Assembly: GCA_910586945.1 (NCBI GenBank)
Contig: CAJULO010000001.1
Coordinates: 238,997 to 302,996 of the forward strand
Source of the DNA: an uncultured Christensenellaceae bacterium
Lineage (GTDB): Bacteria > Bacillota > Clostridia > Christensenellales > Borkfalkiaceae
Length of the DNA stretch: 64,000 bases
Direction of reading: 5' to 3'
The first letter of the stretch is position 1. Each line of letters starts with the position of its first letter. Below the pieces are notes generated by a model. That model had not been told where the DNA came from, did no database searches, and saw only the letters and a program-made list of their open reading frames with translations. The position numbers and the translations under genes were made by a program. Of this stretch, positions 38,114 to 46,954 are shown in pieces.

Positions 38114-38392
38114 ATGTCAAATAAAAATAAAGCAACACAAAAGTGGATAATTACTATAGGCAATGGTACTTGTGGAACTGGAGCAGGCGGTTTACAATTT
38201 GCAAATGGCAAGGCGGAGTGCTTTGACGGAAGAATTGCAAACTGGTATAAAAATAGAGGGTACACTGTAACAGTGGAAACCCCAAAAACCGACATCCCAC
38301 CGAAACAAGATAACAAAAATACTACACCACTAGCTGATAAGCAACCAGAGCCACCAAAGAACCCAGATGAAACGAAAAAAGAGAGTGTCTAA
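38114..38392 (+). CDS. Small protein after the capsid gene, possible capsid accessory
   Basis: The protein has 92 residues. The N-terminal half has Gly-rich GNGTCGTGAGGLQFANG and the second half (from about residue 55) is a Pro/Lys-rich low-complexity tail. A strong AGGAGG site precedes ATG 38114. Head decoration or connector accessory proteins often occupy this slot. The role is unknown. Confidence 0.55.
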   Translation: MSNKNKATQKWIITIGNGTCGTGAGGLQFANGKAECFDGRIANWYKNRGYTVTVETPKTDIPPKQDNKNTTPLADKQPEPPKNPDETKKESV

Positions 38393-38408
38393 AGGCTCTC
38401 TCTTTTAA
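38376..38408 (+). terminator. Rho-independent terminator in the structural operon
   Basis: A 9-bp AAAAGAGAG/CTCTCTTTT stem spans the stop of the small gene. It may set capsid versus tail expression ratios. Confidence 0.65.
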
Positions 38409-38429
38409 AATGAAAAAGGAGCGTACTAC

Positions 38430-38951
38430 ATGGTTGAGATAGAAAGACTAAAGCGAATGCCAGAGTTTCAAGCAATGGAAGAAAGAGAGCTAAAAGAACT
38501 TATTGCGGCAATGCAAGAATTAGTACATAGCTATACAAACAATAACTTTCAAAATCGGCAAAAGCGAATAACTGCTAAGAGTGAAAACGGCAAGATTATA
38601 GGGTTCTGCCAGTTTTTTGATGAGGGGGATATTATTCAAATCAGCGAAAGTATAAATAATGGACTGTATACGATTGTAGAAGTTACCGATAGAACGATAA
38701 CACTTGATAGAGCATTGTACGAAGCACCTTATAACTTGCTAACGAAAATTTAGTATCCTAAAAATGTAATACAGGGCGTAGTCAATTTATTAAAATGGGA
38801 AGTGCAAATGCGGAATAAAGTAGGAATTCAAAGTGAAAGTATTAGTAGACACGCAGTAACTTATTTTTCACAAGATGTAACCAATACTTGTATGGGCTAT
38901 CCTATAAGTCTATTAGGCTTTTTAAAACCGTATAAAAAGGCAAAGGTGTAG
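38430..38951 (+). pseudogene. Head-tail connector protein with an in-frame TAG
   Basis: The frame encodes 107 residues, then TAG (38751-38753), and continues in frame for 65 more (YPKNVIQGVVNLLKWEVQMRNKVGI to LLGFLKPYKKAKV) before a second TAG at 38949-38951. The continuation, with SRHAVTYF and GYPISLLGFLKPY, is the normal C-terminal half of this connector family. A CAG-to-TAG change is the simplest cause. Readthrough or a suppressor would restore the protein. Confidence 0.78.
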
Positions 38952-38953
38952 GT

Positions 38954-39277
38954 ATGCTCGGCGGTAATATTCAAGCTACGATTGAAGTACTTGCAGAAAG
39001 TTATAAAAATGTAATTGGCGAAAGCGAACAAATTTTTACAGAAGTGAAAAATATAACAGGATGGTTGGATATGGTAAGTGGGGATAGTGGCAGATTAAAC
39101 TTTTATGCAAAAGTAGAAGAGAGTACACATGTCTTTCTATGCGACTATTTTACGATTGACTTTACAGCTGAAAATGCTCGGCTTGTCATTGAGGGAAAAT
39201 GTTATGATATTCGATATATTGATAACCCTATGCAACGCAATCAGCATTTAGAAATTTACTTAAAATATATGGGATAG
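38954..39277 (+). CDS. Phage head-closure / head-tail adaptor protein
   Basis: The protein has 107 residues. The predicted small beta-barrel contains SGRLNFYAKVEESTHVFLCDY and a C-terminal RYIDNPMQRNQHLEIYLKYMG that is typical of SPP1 gp16-like stoppers. It starts two bases after the connector's second stop. It is intact. It would close the head after packaging. Confidence 0.72.
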   Translation: MLGGNIQATIEVLAESYKNVIGESEQIFTEVKNITGWLDMVSGDSGRLNFYAKVEESTHVFLCDYFTIDFTAENARLVIEGKCYDIRYIDNPMQRNQHLEIYLKYMG

Positions 39278-39286
39278 GTGGTAAGT

Positions 39287-39685
39287 ATGGGTGTAGAAAT
39301 TAAAAATAACTTTATGGAAATCAAGGGCTTGATTGCTGAGCAATCTAACATTTTTTTAAACGAGGTGGCAATGGAAATTTGTAGTCAAACAGTGCAAAAT
39401 TCAGCAACACAAACAGGAGCTACAAAACGGAGTTGGCGACATGAAGTTGAGGGGAATATTGGAGTGGTTGGTAGTACAAGTATCAATGCTGTATATGAAG
39501 AGTTCGGTACTGGCGAGTATGCCTTAAATGGCGACGGACGCAAAACGCCTTGGAAGTATCAAGACATAAAAGGGAAGTGGTATACAACAAGCGGGAAAAA
39601 ACCTAAACGCATGCTTTTTAAAGCTTTTGAAAGTAAAAAAGCATTTATTGAAAAAAGACTTAAAGAGCTATTAAAAGAGGTGTAA
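39287..39685 (+). CDS. HK97 gp10-family tail-joining protein
   Basis: The protein has 132 residues. The motif TQTGATKRSWRHEV near residue 45 and VYEEFGTGEYALNGDGRKTPW are typical of HK97 gp10-like proteins. ATG 39287 is favoured by the GGTGG site five bases upstream; the GTG at 39278 overlaps it. It joins head and tail. It is intact. Confidence 0.8.
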   Translation: MGVEIKNNFMEIKGLIAEQSNIFLNEVAMEICSQTVQNSATQTGATKRSWRHEVEGNIGVVGSTSINAVYEEFGTGEYALNGDGRKTPWKYQDIKGKWYTTSGKKPKRMLFKAFESKKAFIEKRLKELLKEV

Positions 39686-39688
39686 GGT

Positions 39689-40045
39689 ATGGAAATGTTA
39701 CAAATGTTAGCAAAGCTTTTAAAAGCAATAAACTATCATTACGGTATAGTGCAAGGCACAGTTAAATATCCGTACTGGGTAGGCGAGTATATCGAGAGTG
39801 AAGTCTTTACAGAAGACGGCAAAAGAGAATTTACAGTTCTACTAAATGGCTTTACTAGAGGCAAATATGTAGAGCTAGAAAGAGAAAAAGAAAAGATAAG
39901 AGGGCTTATAGATAACAGACTTATTCAGCAGAACAAGTCTGTTTTTTTAGTCAATTTTGGGGGTAGCATAAATATCCCTGTGGATGACGAGAGTTTAAAA
40001 CGCCAACAGATAACAATCAAAATACAAGAATGGAGGAGTAAATAA
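39689..40045 (+). CDS. Phage tail terminator protein
   Basis: The protein has 118 residues. An N-terminal helix is followed by the strand-rich GTVKYPYWVGEYIESEVFTEDG and TVLLNGFTRGKY, and a C-terminal IKIQEWRSK. This fits tail terminator proteins that cap the tail tube. It lies between the gp10-like and major tail genes, as in SPP1-type phages. It is intact. Confidence 0.72.
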   Translation: MEMLQMLAKLLKAINYHYGIVQGTVKYPYWVGEYIESEVFTEDGKREFTVLLNGFTRGKYVELEREKEKIRGLIDNRLIQQNKSVFLVNFGGSINIPVDDESLKRQQITIKIQEWRSK

Positions 40046-40046
40046 A

Positions 40047-40622
40047 ATGCAAAGCGGAGTAACACAAACAACAGCTGAGAATTTAGTATTTGGTGCAGGT
40101 ACAATTCATAGAAATTTACAATATGACGACGAAACGCAGAGCTGGAATTTTAGAGACAGTTTAGTAGGAGCGACAAGTGGGGGTTCGACTTTGACAATCA
40201 CGCCAGAGCTTATTGATGTCGAGGTGGACGGAACGGGTGTAAAGGTGCAAGGCTTGACAATGAAGACTGGCGAAACAGCAACACTGGAAACAAATTTTGT
40301 AGAAATCACAAGGGATATTTTATCTACACTTGTTTTTGGGGAAGTTACGCAAAATGCCTTAGCGGGTTACGACCTTATAGAAAGCAGAGCAGATATTAAA
40401 AGTGGGGACTACTGGGAAAATGTAGCTTTTGTCGGCAAGTCTAGCACTGGTAAAGATATTATTGTTATTTTAGAAAATGCACTTTGTACAAGTGGACTAA
40501 GCTTAGGCAGTCAAAACAAAAAGGAAACAGTTGTAAAAGCTACTTTTGAATGTACGCAAAAGGCAAGTGGCGATATGAACACACTACCATATAAAATTTA
40601 CTATCCCAGAAAGGAGGGCTAA
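40047..40622 (+). CDS. Major tail tube protein
   Basis: The protein has 191 residues. It is beta-rich, with an N-terminal GVTQTTAENLVFGAGTIHRN and a GLTMKTGETATLETNFVEITRDIL segment near residue 70 of the kind seen in TP901/phi13-like tube proteins. GGAGGAG precedes ATG 40047. It would polymerise around the tape measure. It is intact. Confidence 0.8.
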   Translation: MQSGVTQTTAENLVFGAGTIHRNLQYDDETQSWNFRDSLVGATSGGSTLTITPELIDVEVDGTGVKVQGLTMKTGETATLETNFVEITRDILSTLVFGEVTQNALAGYDLIESRADIKSGDYWENVAFVGKSSTGKDIIVILENALCTSGLSLGSQNKKETVVKATFECTQKASGDMNTLPYKIYYPRKEG

Positions 40623-40625
40623 AAA

Positions 40626-40949
40626 ATGGAAATGAGAGTTTTAACTGCAAGAGACATTGCCCCGATATGTAAAATTTTAAGCAAGCTAGGATTTACAGAA
40701 ATCTTAACAAACTTGCAAGCTTTGAAAGAACAGGACGGTTTAGAGGCAATGGCAAAAATTGTAGATAGTATTTTATACAATTTAGATAAAGTACAAGAGG
40801 AACTATTTTGTTTTGTATCCAGTGTTGTCGGGCAAGATGTCAGCGAGCTTAGTATGGCAGAGTTTACAGAAGTACTTTTTGCAGTTGTAAAAAAGGAGGA
40901 ATTCCGTAATTTTTTTACGGCTGCATTCAAATTGTTGCGGCAAAAATAG
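40626..40949 (+). CDS. Tail assembly chaperone, short (G-like) product
   Basis: This 107-residue helical protein contains DIAPICKILSKLGFTEIL near residue 7. It is the zero-frame product of a two-frame chaperone gene. In siphoviruses the short form and a longer fused form bind the tape measure during tail assembly. The GAAAGGAGG site is strong. The slippery run at 40910-40916 lies 11 codons before its stop. Confidence 0.78.
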   Translation: MEMRVLTARDIAPICKILSKLGFTEILTNLQALKEQDGLEAMAKIVDSILYNLDKVQEELFCFVSSVVGQDVSELSMAEFTEVLFAVVKKEEFRNFFTAAFKLLRQK

Positions 40950-41233
40950 AGAACTTTTGGGACTTGGTATTTAAACGATACGCAAGTCCTTTTTCATGTA
41001 TTGACCAGTTTATAGAACTTGGACAATTTAGCGGGTTAGTACAAATGCTCTATGCAAAAGAAAATGAAGAGAAGTTGTGGCAGTTTTTTCTGCACAAGGT
41101 GGACGGTAAGAGTTTTGAGGACTTTAAAGCAGAAGTTCAACCAGTTCGAGTAAAACCAGTGGATACAAAAACTGTTATAGAACACTCTTTACAAATTTTA
41201 AAGGGGGTGAGTGGCAGTGACAAGCGTATTTGA
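40626..41233 (+). CDS. Tail assembly chaperone, long (GT-like) product by -1 frameshift
   Basis: Slipping one base back at T-TTT-TTT (40910-40916) continues as YGCIQIVAAKIENFWDLVFKRY and on to 41233. The QIVAAKIENFWDLVFKRYASPFSCIDQFIE segment is a normal T-domain start with no own ribosome site, which argues for frameshift expression. The two-product scheme is widely conserved in long-tailed phages. The efficiency cannot be judged from sequence. Confidence 0.7.
40910..40916 (+). promoter_or_regulatory. Slippery heptamer for programmed -1 frameshift
   Basis: Seven T in the X-XXY-YYZ register (AAT-TTT-TTT-ACG in frame 0) lie where the chaperone frames overlap. Confidence 0.65.
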
Positions 41234-43322
41234 GCTTGAGGGACGCATAGGTGTTGACAACAGTGATGCTGTAGAAAAACTGGATAGTACAGAACAAAAA
41301 GTAAACAAAGTCGGCAAGTCCTTTTTAAAGGGTATTGCAAATGTTGCAAAATGGGGAACTGCTATTGTCGGAGCGGTTACCGCTGCAAGGGTTGCCGTAC
41401 TCAAATTTGCCTCAAGTGCTATCAATAAATTAGATAGCATTGATAAGATGTCGCAAAAGATAGGACTATCGACTGATGCATATCAAAAGTGGGAATATGT
41501 CATGGGACAATGTGGTATGCAAATTGATAGCATGCAAATAGGTATGAAAACACTTGTGTCGCAAATGCAAGGTGTGGCAGAGGGGACGGCAAGTAGTAAA
41601 GAAGCTTTTCATAAACTCGGTGTATCTGTCTATGACACTGAGGGCAAAATGAAGTCGCAAGAAGAAATGTTCCAAGAGGTCATTTTGGCACTTTCCAAAA
41701 TGGAAGAGGGGGTTGAGAGAGCAAACCTTGCAACTACCTTATTTGGACGCAGTGGTACTGAACTAGCACCGCTCTTAAATCAAGGGAGTGAAGCGATTGA
41801 AGGACTGATTGCCAACACAGAAAAACTAGGACTAATTATAGAAAATGATACTGTACTCGCAGGGGTAAAGTTAGGGGATACATTTGACGATATAAAGCGG
41901 GCGATGTCTGCAATGACAACGAACTTTAAGGCCTCCCTTTTCCCGGCATTGCAACAAATGGCGGATAAAATTATTGCACTATTACCAACAATTAAAGGGA
42001 TGTTTGATAAACTTGCACCAGTCGTAAGTCAAATGTTAGAGGGTATGGTAGCACCTACAATAGAATTATTTAGTAATTTAATGGATACACTACTTGGTCT
42101 ATTTGAGGGTATTCTACCTGTACTATCCGAGCTAACGAACCAAATATTACCAGTATTTGCAAGTTTATTAAAAAGCATTACACCGCTTATCTCGAATTTA
42201 GCACAAGCTGTACTTCCAGTATTGACGAAAATACTGGAAAAGGTAATGCCAATTATAACAGAACTCATAGAGCGAGTTATTCCATATTTGGCGACACTGC
42301 TTGAAAGGATAATGCCTATCATTGAAATTATAGTCAATCAAATTTTGCCGATACTACTCGATAAATTTGTAGAGTTAGCACCATATTTATTTGACTTGAT
42401 AGACACTATATTGCCAATACTGATAGAGCTTGTAGACGCACTCTTGCCGTGTATACAACCTATACTTGAAATGCTTGTTGCACTACTAGACCCATTGCTA
42501 CAACTTACGCAATTTGTACTACCAATACTTACAGCTACAATAAGGGCAATAGGAGGACTTTTAGCAGAATATATTGCTCCTATTCTTAGAGTACTTGTAC
42601 AGCTTATAGGTGGAGCATTTAGCGAAGCATTAAAAGGAATTGCTACAATGATGCAAGGCGTAGGCGCTGTATTTGCAAATGTATGGAATGGTATTGTGGC
42701 AATGTGGAATAAAGCAGTTAGCTTTTTTCATGGTATTTTGAATGGTATTAAAAATGTTTTTAGTGGTGTTGGAGAGTTTTTCCACGACTTATTTAGCAAG
42801 CTTTGGAATGGAATAAAATCAATGATAAATGCTGTAATTTATGGCTTAAATAAAATGATTGAAGCTCCTATAAATTTACTCAATAAAGGTATAGGACTTT
42901 TGAAAAAAATCAATTTATTTGGTTGGAAACCATTTGATTTTTTAGGCGAGATACCAGTGCCACAGATACCAATGCTAGCAAAGGGAGGTGTTTTAAAGAA
43001 AGGGCAAGTTGGTTATTTAGAGGGGGACGGCGACGAGGCAGTTGTGCCACTTTCACAAAATACAGAGTGGATGAACACAGTTGCCGAAAGATTGAATAGT
43101 TTACAAGCAGAAGAGTGGCGTACTCGAACGGAAAAGGTGGAAAGTACAACAGTACAAACTACATTTGAAAGTAGTAACAGTGAACAAGTACTTTTAGCAA
43201 TTTTAGATGCAGTGCAGAAGCTAGATAACCATTTACAAGACAAATTCTTTGATGCCATATCAAGTTTAAAATTGCAGATAAATGATAGAGAATTTGCAAG
43301 GTTGGTAAAGAAAAATGCTTGA
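41211..43322 (+). CDS. Tail tape measure protein
   Basis: The protein has 703 residues. The N-terminus is a coiled region with KVGKSFLKGIANVAKWG, followed by the KMSQKIGLSTDAYQKWEYVMGQCGM domain near residue 83. Hydrophobic helical repeats with P-x-x motifs (about 270-480) and a C-terminal GGVLKKGQVGYLEGDGDEAVVPL segment complete the layout. Its length sets tail length; about 700 residues predicts a short-to-medium siphovirus tail near 100 nm by the usual 1.5 angstrom rule. GTG 41211 follows AAAGGGGG. It is intact. Confidence 0.88.
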   Translation: MAVTSVFELEGRIGVDNSDAVEKLDSTEQKVNKVGKSFLKGIANVAKWGTAIVGAVTAARVAVLKFASSAINKLDSIDKMSQKIGLSTDAYQKWEYVMGQCGMQIDSMQIGMKTLVSQMQGVAEGTASSKEAFHKLGVSVYDTEGKMKSQEEMFQEVILALSKMEEGVERANLATTLFGRSGTELAPLLNQGSEAIEGLIANTEKLGLIIENDTVLAGVKLGDTFDDIKRAMSAMTTNFKASLFPALQQMADKIIALLPTIKGMFDKLAPVVSQMLEGMVAPTIELFSNLMDTLLGLFEGILPVLSELTNQILPVFASLLKSITPLISNLAQAVLPVLTKILEKVMPIITELIERVIPYLATLLERIMPIIEIIVNQILPILLDKFVELAPYLFDLIDTILPILIELVDALLPCIQPILEMLVALLDPLLQLTQFVLPILTATIRAIGGLLAEYIAPILRVLVQLIGGAFSEALKGIATMMQGVGAVFANVWNGIVAMWNKAVSFFHGILNGIKNVFSGVGEFFHDLFSKLWNGIKSMINAVIYGLNKMIEAPINLLNKGIGLLKKINLFGWKPFDFLGEIPVPQIPMLAKGGVLKKGQVGYLEGDGDEAVVPLSQNTEWMNTVAERLNSLQAEEWRTRTEKVESTTVQTTFESSNSEQVLLAILDAVQKLDNHLQDKFFDAISSLKLQINDREFARLVKKNA

Positions 43323-44130
43323 TAAAATGAAATATGTAAATCACATAGGGCAAGAGCTTAAATTTGGCGAGAATGGCTTATTTTTAAAGGAAAATGATAT
43401 ACGGGACTATGCTTGGAGTATAAACACAACAGGACAAAAAATAAATGGCTTTAAAAGGAGTATTATAAAGAAAACACTACCTCTTATAGTCTTTACAAAA
43501 GATGCGGAAAATGTAAAAAATAAGTTATTTGAGATTGCAGAAAAGGATATACTCGCCAAAAAGTACGGCAGGTTGTATGTTGGTAAGCATTACATGTTGT
43601 GTTATATTACTGAAATGCGTACAACAGCGTATTTACAAAAGCAGGAGTATAGTCAGTTGCAACTGGGCTTGCAAACAGATATAGGCTTTTGGATAAAGGA
43701 AAGTACGACTATGTTTAAAATGCAGCAAGAACAGCAAGGCAAGCGAAATCTAGACTACAATGTTGATTTTGCTTATACATATCTTTCTAGCTTAAAGAAT
43801 GTAAAGCTTGTAAACGATAGCTTTGCTGCTGCTGATTTTGAACTCAAAATATATGGAGCAGTAGAAAAGCCAATGCTTTTTATCAATAGTCATAAATACA
43901 GAGTTGCTTGCTCAGTTGAAAAAGGGGAAATATTATATATCAATAGTTTACTTAAAAAAGTATATATCATAAAACGCAATGGTGAAATTGTCAATTGCTT
44001 TCATTTGCGAGATAAGGAAAACTATTTATTTACTGTTGTGCCGAGTGGTGTAAATGCAGTAAATTGTGACAATAGTTTTGATTTTGATATAACACTTATA
44101 GAAAAAAGGAGTATGCCAGAATGGACTTGA
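43315..44130 (+). CDS. Distal tail protein (Dit-like)
   Basis: The protein has 271 residues. The N-terminal half (GENGLFLKENDIRDYAWSIN) and the later GAVEKPMLFINSHKYRVA galectin-like C-terminal barrel match the Dit layout. It starts within the last bases of the tape measure gene and overlaps the next gene by ten bases. It would form the hub ring at the tail tip. It is intact. Confidence 0.75.
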   Translation: MLDKMKYVNHIGQELKFGENGLFLKENDIRDYAWSINTTGQKINGFKRSIIKKTLPLIVFTKDAENVKNKLFEIAEKDILAKKYGRLYVGKHYMLCYITEMRTTAYLQKQEYSQLQLGLQTDIGFWIKESTTMFKMQQEQQGKRNLDYNVDFAYTYLSSLKNVKLVNDSFAAADFELKIYGAVEKPMLFINSHKYRVACSVEKGEILYINSLLKKVYIIKRNGEIVNCFHLRDKENYLFTVVPSGVNAVNCDNSFDFDITLIEKRSMPEWT

Positions 44131-45068
44131 TATATACTAACGCAAGCGGTAAAGACTTAGGTATTGTACAGAATTTTACGCTTGACTTAGCTTTTGGAAA
44201 GGATGAAAATAATTTTGCGTTGACTGTTGCAAAAGAACAGTACAATTTACAAGCTGGATATTTTGTATATTGTGATAATACAGACTACGGCGGTATTATT
44301 GACAGCATACAAGTAGATAGTGAAAGTGAGAATATAGTGTATAAAGGGCGAACTTTTCAAGGGATATTAGCAAGTAAATATATCAAACCAACGACTTTTA
44401 AAGGTAGCCTAAACACACTAGTACAACAAGTACTAGAAGAGATAGGATTTGCTGAAAGTTTTGTTTTTGTGCGTTTACAAGAAGATTGTACATTGGAAGA
44501 GTATAAGCTAGAAGAGTATACAAACGCCTATCAAACCTTGCTGACCGTACTTGAAAAGGTAAATTGTAAAATGCAGTTACAGTTTATGAATAGAATAATA
44601 CAGTTGCAACTTTTGCCAATTATAGATTACAGCGAGCTTGACCATTGGGAGAGCTCGCTTTTAAATTGCACTGTAGAAAAAGTCTATAATAATGTAAATC
44701 ATTTAATAGTATACAATGCAGATACTGAGAAAAAGTTAGATTTGTATTTAGATGCTAATTCTACAATCAGTACAGAGCAAGTCTATACTGGTATGGACGA
44801 ACGCGTTGCAGTGCTTTTGAGTTCTGCAATAAGCGAAGAAGAAATGCGAAAAGAGGGCGAAGATGAGTTGAAAAAACTACAAGATATAAATAGTATCTCT
44901 GTTAATATCTCTGGAAAGGATACAACTTGCTATGACATATTAGACAGAGTAGGACTTATAGAACAAAGAACAGGTATTGAGATAAAGCAAAAAATCACAA
45001 AGAAGATAATAACAATGACGGACGATAGTTTAAATATAGAATATCAAACAGGAGAAATAAAAGAGTGA
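44121..45068 (+). CDS. Tail-tip hub protein (Tal/gp27-like)
   Basis: The protein has 315 residues. The segments GYFVYCDNTDYGGIIDSIQ and IVYKGRTFQGILASKYI resemble siphovirus hub proteins of the XkdQ/Tal N-terminal type, without a hydrolase domain. Overlaps on both sides suggest coupled translation. It would close the tail tip. It is intact. Confidence 0.72.
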   Translation: MDLIYTNASGKDLGIVQNFTLDLAFGKDENNFALTVAKEQYNLQAGYFVYCDNTDYGGIIDSIQVDSESENIVYKGRTFQGILASKYIKPTTFKGSLNTLVQQVLEEIGFAESFVFVRLQEDCTLEEYKLEEYTNAYQTLLTVLEKVNCKMQLQFMNRIIQLQLLPIIDYSELDHWESSLLNCTVEKVYNNVNHLIVYNADTEKKLDLYLDANSTISTEQVYTGMDERVAVLLSSAISEEEMRKEGEDELKKLQDINSISVNISGKDTTCYDILDRVGLIEQRTGIEIKQKITKKIITMTDDSLNIEYQTGEIKE

Positions 45069-46063
45069 TAGATTTACATTTAGTAACGGGCTTTCAAAAG
45101 AGAGAGCATATCACAGCTGTGGATGTTGCAAGTTTTAATGCTGCAATTTTTGGCAAGGAAAATAGAGTATTGGAAAGCGGCAGTCAATTTGAAATTAGAG
45201 AGAATGTAAGCGAGAGGGCAAATGAGTTGAGAATTCGAGACGGTGAAGCACTTATGCAGGGGCGTCATATTCGCATGAATATTGACGACTATGGGGACTT
45301 AGTTTTAGAACCGTGTAAAGCAAGTAGCAACAGAAAAGATTTAATTGTTATTCGATATATAAAAAATGTTGACACTGGAGTAGAAACGGCAAAGATTATA
45401 GCAATAACTGGTGCAGAAGTAGCGTCCACAGAAGAGGCAATATTACCACCTTGCGAAAATGATTTTACTGAAACAAACAATACATTGACAGGTAAAGCTA
45501 TTTTAGCAGATATGCCGCTTTATGAAATTGTTTTTGAAAATGGCAATATTGTTGAAAAGAATAAGCTTTTTACAGTTTTACCACGATTAGATAATTTAGT
45601 GAGTAAGATTGTTGCAGATATGACTTATCCTGTTGGCATAATTGTACAGTTCGCTATGGAGATTGACCCAAATGAAATTTGGAAAGGGACGAAATGGAAG
45701 AGACTAACAGATATATTTTTTAAAGCAACTGCTGAAAACGAAAAAGCAGGGGGGACTGGTGGTAAAAGTAAACTAATTCTAACTGTAGATAATATGCCGT
45801 CGCATACACACGGTATGGATAATGTCTATATAGGTGGTGGAGTAGACCATTTTTATGCAGAACATGCTTTAAATGGTTGGGGCTCTTTTAGAACAGAACA
45901 ATACGGTGGAAATTTTGGACGCCCAGTAGGTGGTACATCGCGTGTAAGTAAATTGTTTATGGATAGTAACCATGTACACAGAATACATAACACGGGTGGA
46001 AACCAACCCATAGATATAACCCCTAAGCATATGACAGTAGCGGCGTGGGTAAGAACGGAGTAA
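45065..46063 (+). CDS. Tail fibre / receptor-binding tip protein
   Basis: The protein has 332 residues. The N-terminal part (HLVTGFQKREHITAVDVASFNAAIFG) attaches to the tail tip. The C-terminal part has PVGIIVQFAMEIDPNEIWKGTKW, a GGTGGKS turn, NMPSHTHGM and a terminal VAAWVRTE, the H-x-H-bearing tip pattern of tail fibres. It starts at GTG 45065 overlapping the previous stop. It is intact. Host range should depend on it. Confidence 0.8.
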   Translation: MIDLHLVTGFQKREHITAVDVASFNAAIFGKENRVLESGSQFEIRENVSERANELRIRDGEALMQGRHIRMNIDDYGDLVLEPCKASSNRKDLIVIRYIKNVDTGVETAKIIAITGAEVASTEEAILPPCENDFTETNNTLTGKAILADMPLYEIVFENGNIVEKNKLFTVLPRLDNLVSKIVADMTYPVGIIVQFAMEIDPNEIWKGTKWKRLTDIFFKATAENEKAGGTGGKSKLILTVDNMPSHTHGMDNVYIGGGVDHFYAEHALNGWGSFRTEQYGGNFGRPVGGTSRVSKLFMDSNHVHRIHNTGGNQPIDITPKHMTVAAWVRTE

Positions 46064-46068
46064 ATGAT

Positions 46069-46362
46069 ATGACAATAGAATTATCTTTAATAATATCTAT
46101 ATTAGCGGTTATAGTTAGTATTATAATGGCTATTTTTAATATTACAAAAGCAAGTAAAAAAGATAACAAGCAGGAAGCAGCAACACTAACGACAGTTATT
46201 GTAAAACTTGACCTTTTAGGCAATACTTTAACTGAAATGAAAGCACAACTGCAAGATTATAGAAAGGAGTTGCAAGAACTAACTGAAAGAGTGATAAAGG
46301 CAGAACAGCATATAAAAGTTTTAAATAATATTACTTTTAAGAAAAAGGAGGAGAAAGAATGA
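46069..46362 (+). CDS. XhlA-like small membrane protein
   Basis: The protein has 97 residues. A transmembrane helix (about 6-28) is followed by a coiled coil to the C-terminus, the layout of XhlA-type hemolysin accessory proteins of lysis modules. ATG 46069 follows CGGAG by eight bases. It overlaps the holin gene by four bases. Confidence 0.65.
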   Translation: MTIELSLIISILAVIVSIIMAIFNITKASKKDNKQEAATLTTVIVKLDLLGNTLTEMKAQLQDYRKELQELTERVIKAEQHIKVLNNITFKKKEEKE

Positions 46363-46730
46363 TAAAAGCAATTTTAGTCATAGTTACGGTTTTGTTGGTA
46401 TGGAGTATGGAACGACTTGTCGCTTGGTTTAATAGTAAAATGAAAGAAAGTAAGCTTGCAAGTAAGCTAACTAAAGCAAAAGAAATTGTACAAAATGTTG
46501 TAAAAAAGATATATCAATGTTATGTGCAGGATGAAAAGAGAACAGGTAATTTTAGCGAACACGAAAAGAAAGAAGCTAAAAAGAGAGTAATACTTGAATG
46601 TAAAACTTTAATGAACAAGAGATTACAACAGTACATAACAAAGGAACTTGGCGACTTGGATGCATGGCTTGATATGCAAATTGAAGCTACAATTTATACC
46701 TTAAAGAATGAAAAAGAGAGAGCAATTTAG
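46359..46730 (+). CDS. Phage holin (LLH-type)
   Basis: The protein has 123 residues. One N-terminal transmembrane helix (about 3-23) is followed by a charged helical tail with KIYQCYVQDEKRTGNFSEHEKKEAKKR, the LLH/phage_holin_6 pattern. Holins permeabilise the membrane for an endolysin, but no endolysin follows. A terminator overlaps its stop codon. Confidence 0.75.
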   Translation: MIKAILVIVTVLLVWSMERLVAWFNSKMKESKLASKLTKAKEIVQNVVKKIYQCYVQDEKRTGNFSEHEKKEAKKRVILECKTLMNKRLQQYITKELGDLDAWLDMQIEATIYTLKNEKERAI

Positions 46731-46743
46731 CTCTCTCTTTTTT
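46711..46743 (+). terminator. Terminator at the end of the tailed-phage module
   Basis: A 13-bp stem (46711-46723 with 46730-46742) is followed by T and includes the holin stop codon. Confidence 0.85.
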
Positions 46744-46856
46744 GTTATAGAAACACAAACTATTTAATTTTAAGTCGCTTAAAAGGTAACAAATTGATAA
46801 CAATATTATTGTACAAAATTATAAAAATCAAATTTTTTCAATAAAAATGTAGAAAA

Positions 46857-46919
46857 ATAACTATAAACAACTACTTTTATTATTAAAAATACCGTTGTAA
46901 ATATAAAAGTAATAGTTAT
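46857..46919. repeat. Nested inverted repeat at the left edge of the filamentous-phage relic
   Basis: ATAACTAT (46857-46864) pairs with ATAGTTAT (46912-46919), and ACTTTTAT (46873-46880) with ATAAAAGT (46903-46910). It could be a recombination or replication site. About 220 bases around it hold no gene. Confidence 0.45.
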
Positions 46920-46954
46920 CCAATACCACCAGCAAAGCAGAGCGAGATTGAAGA

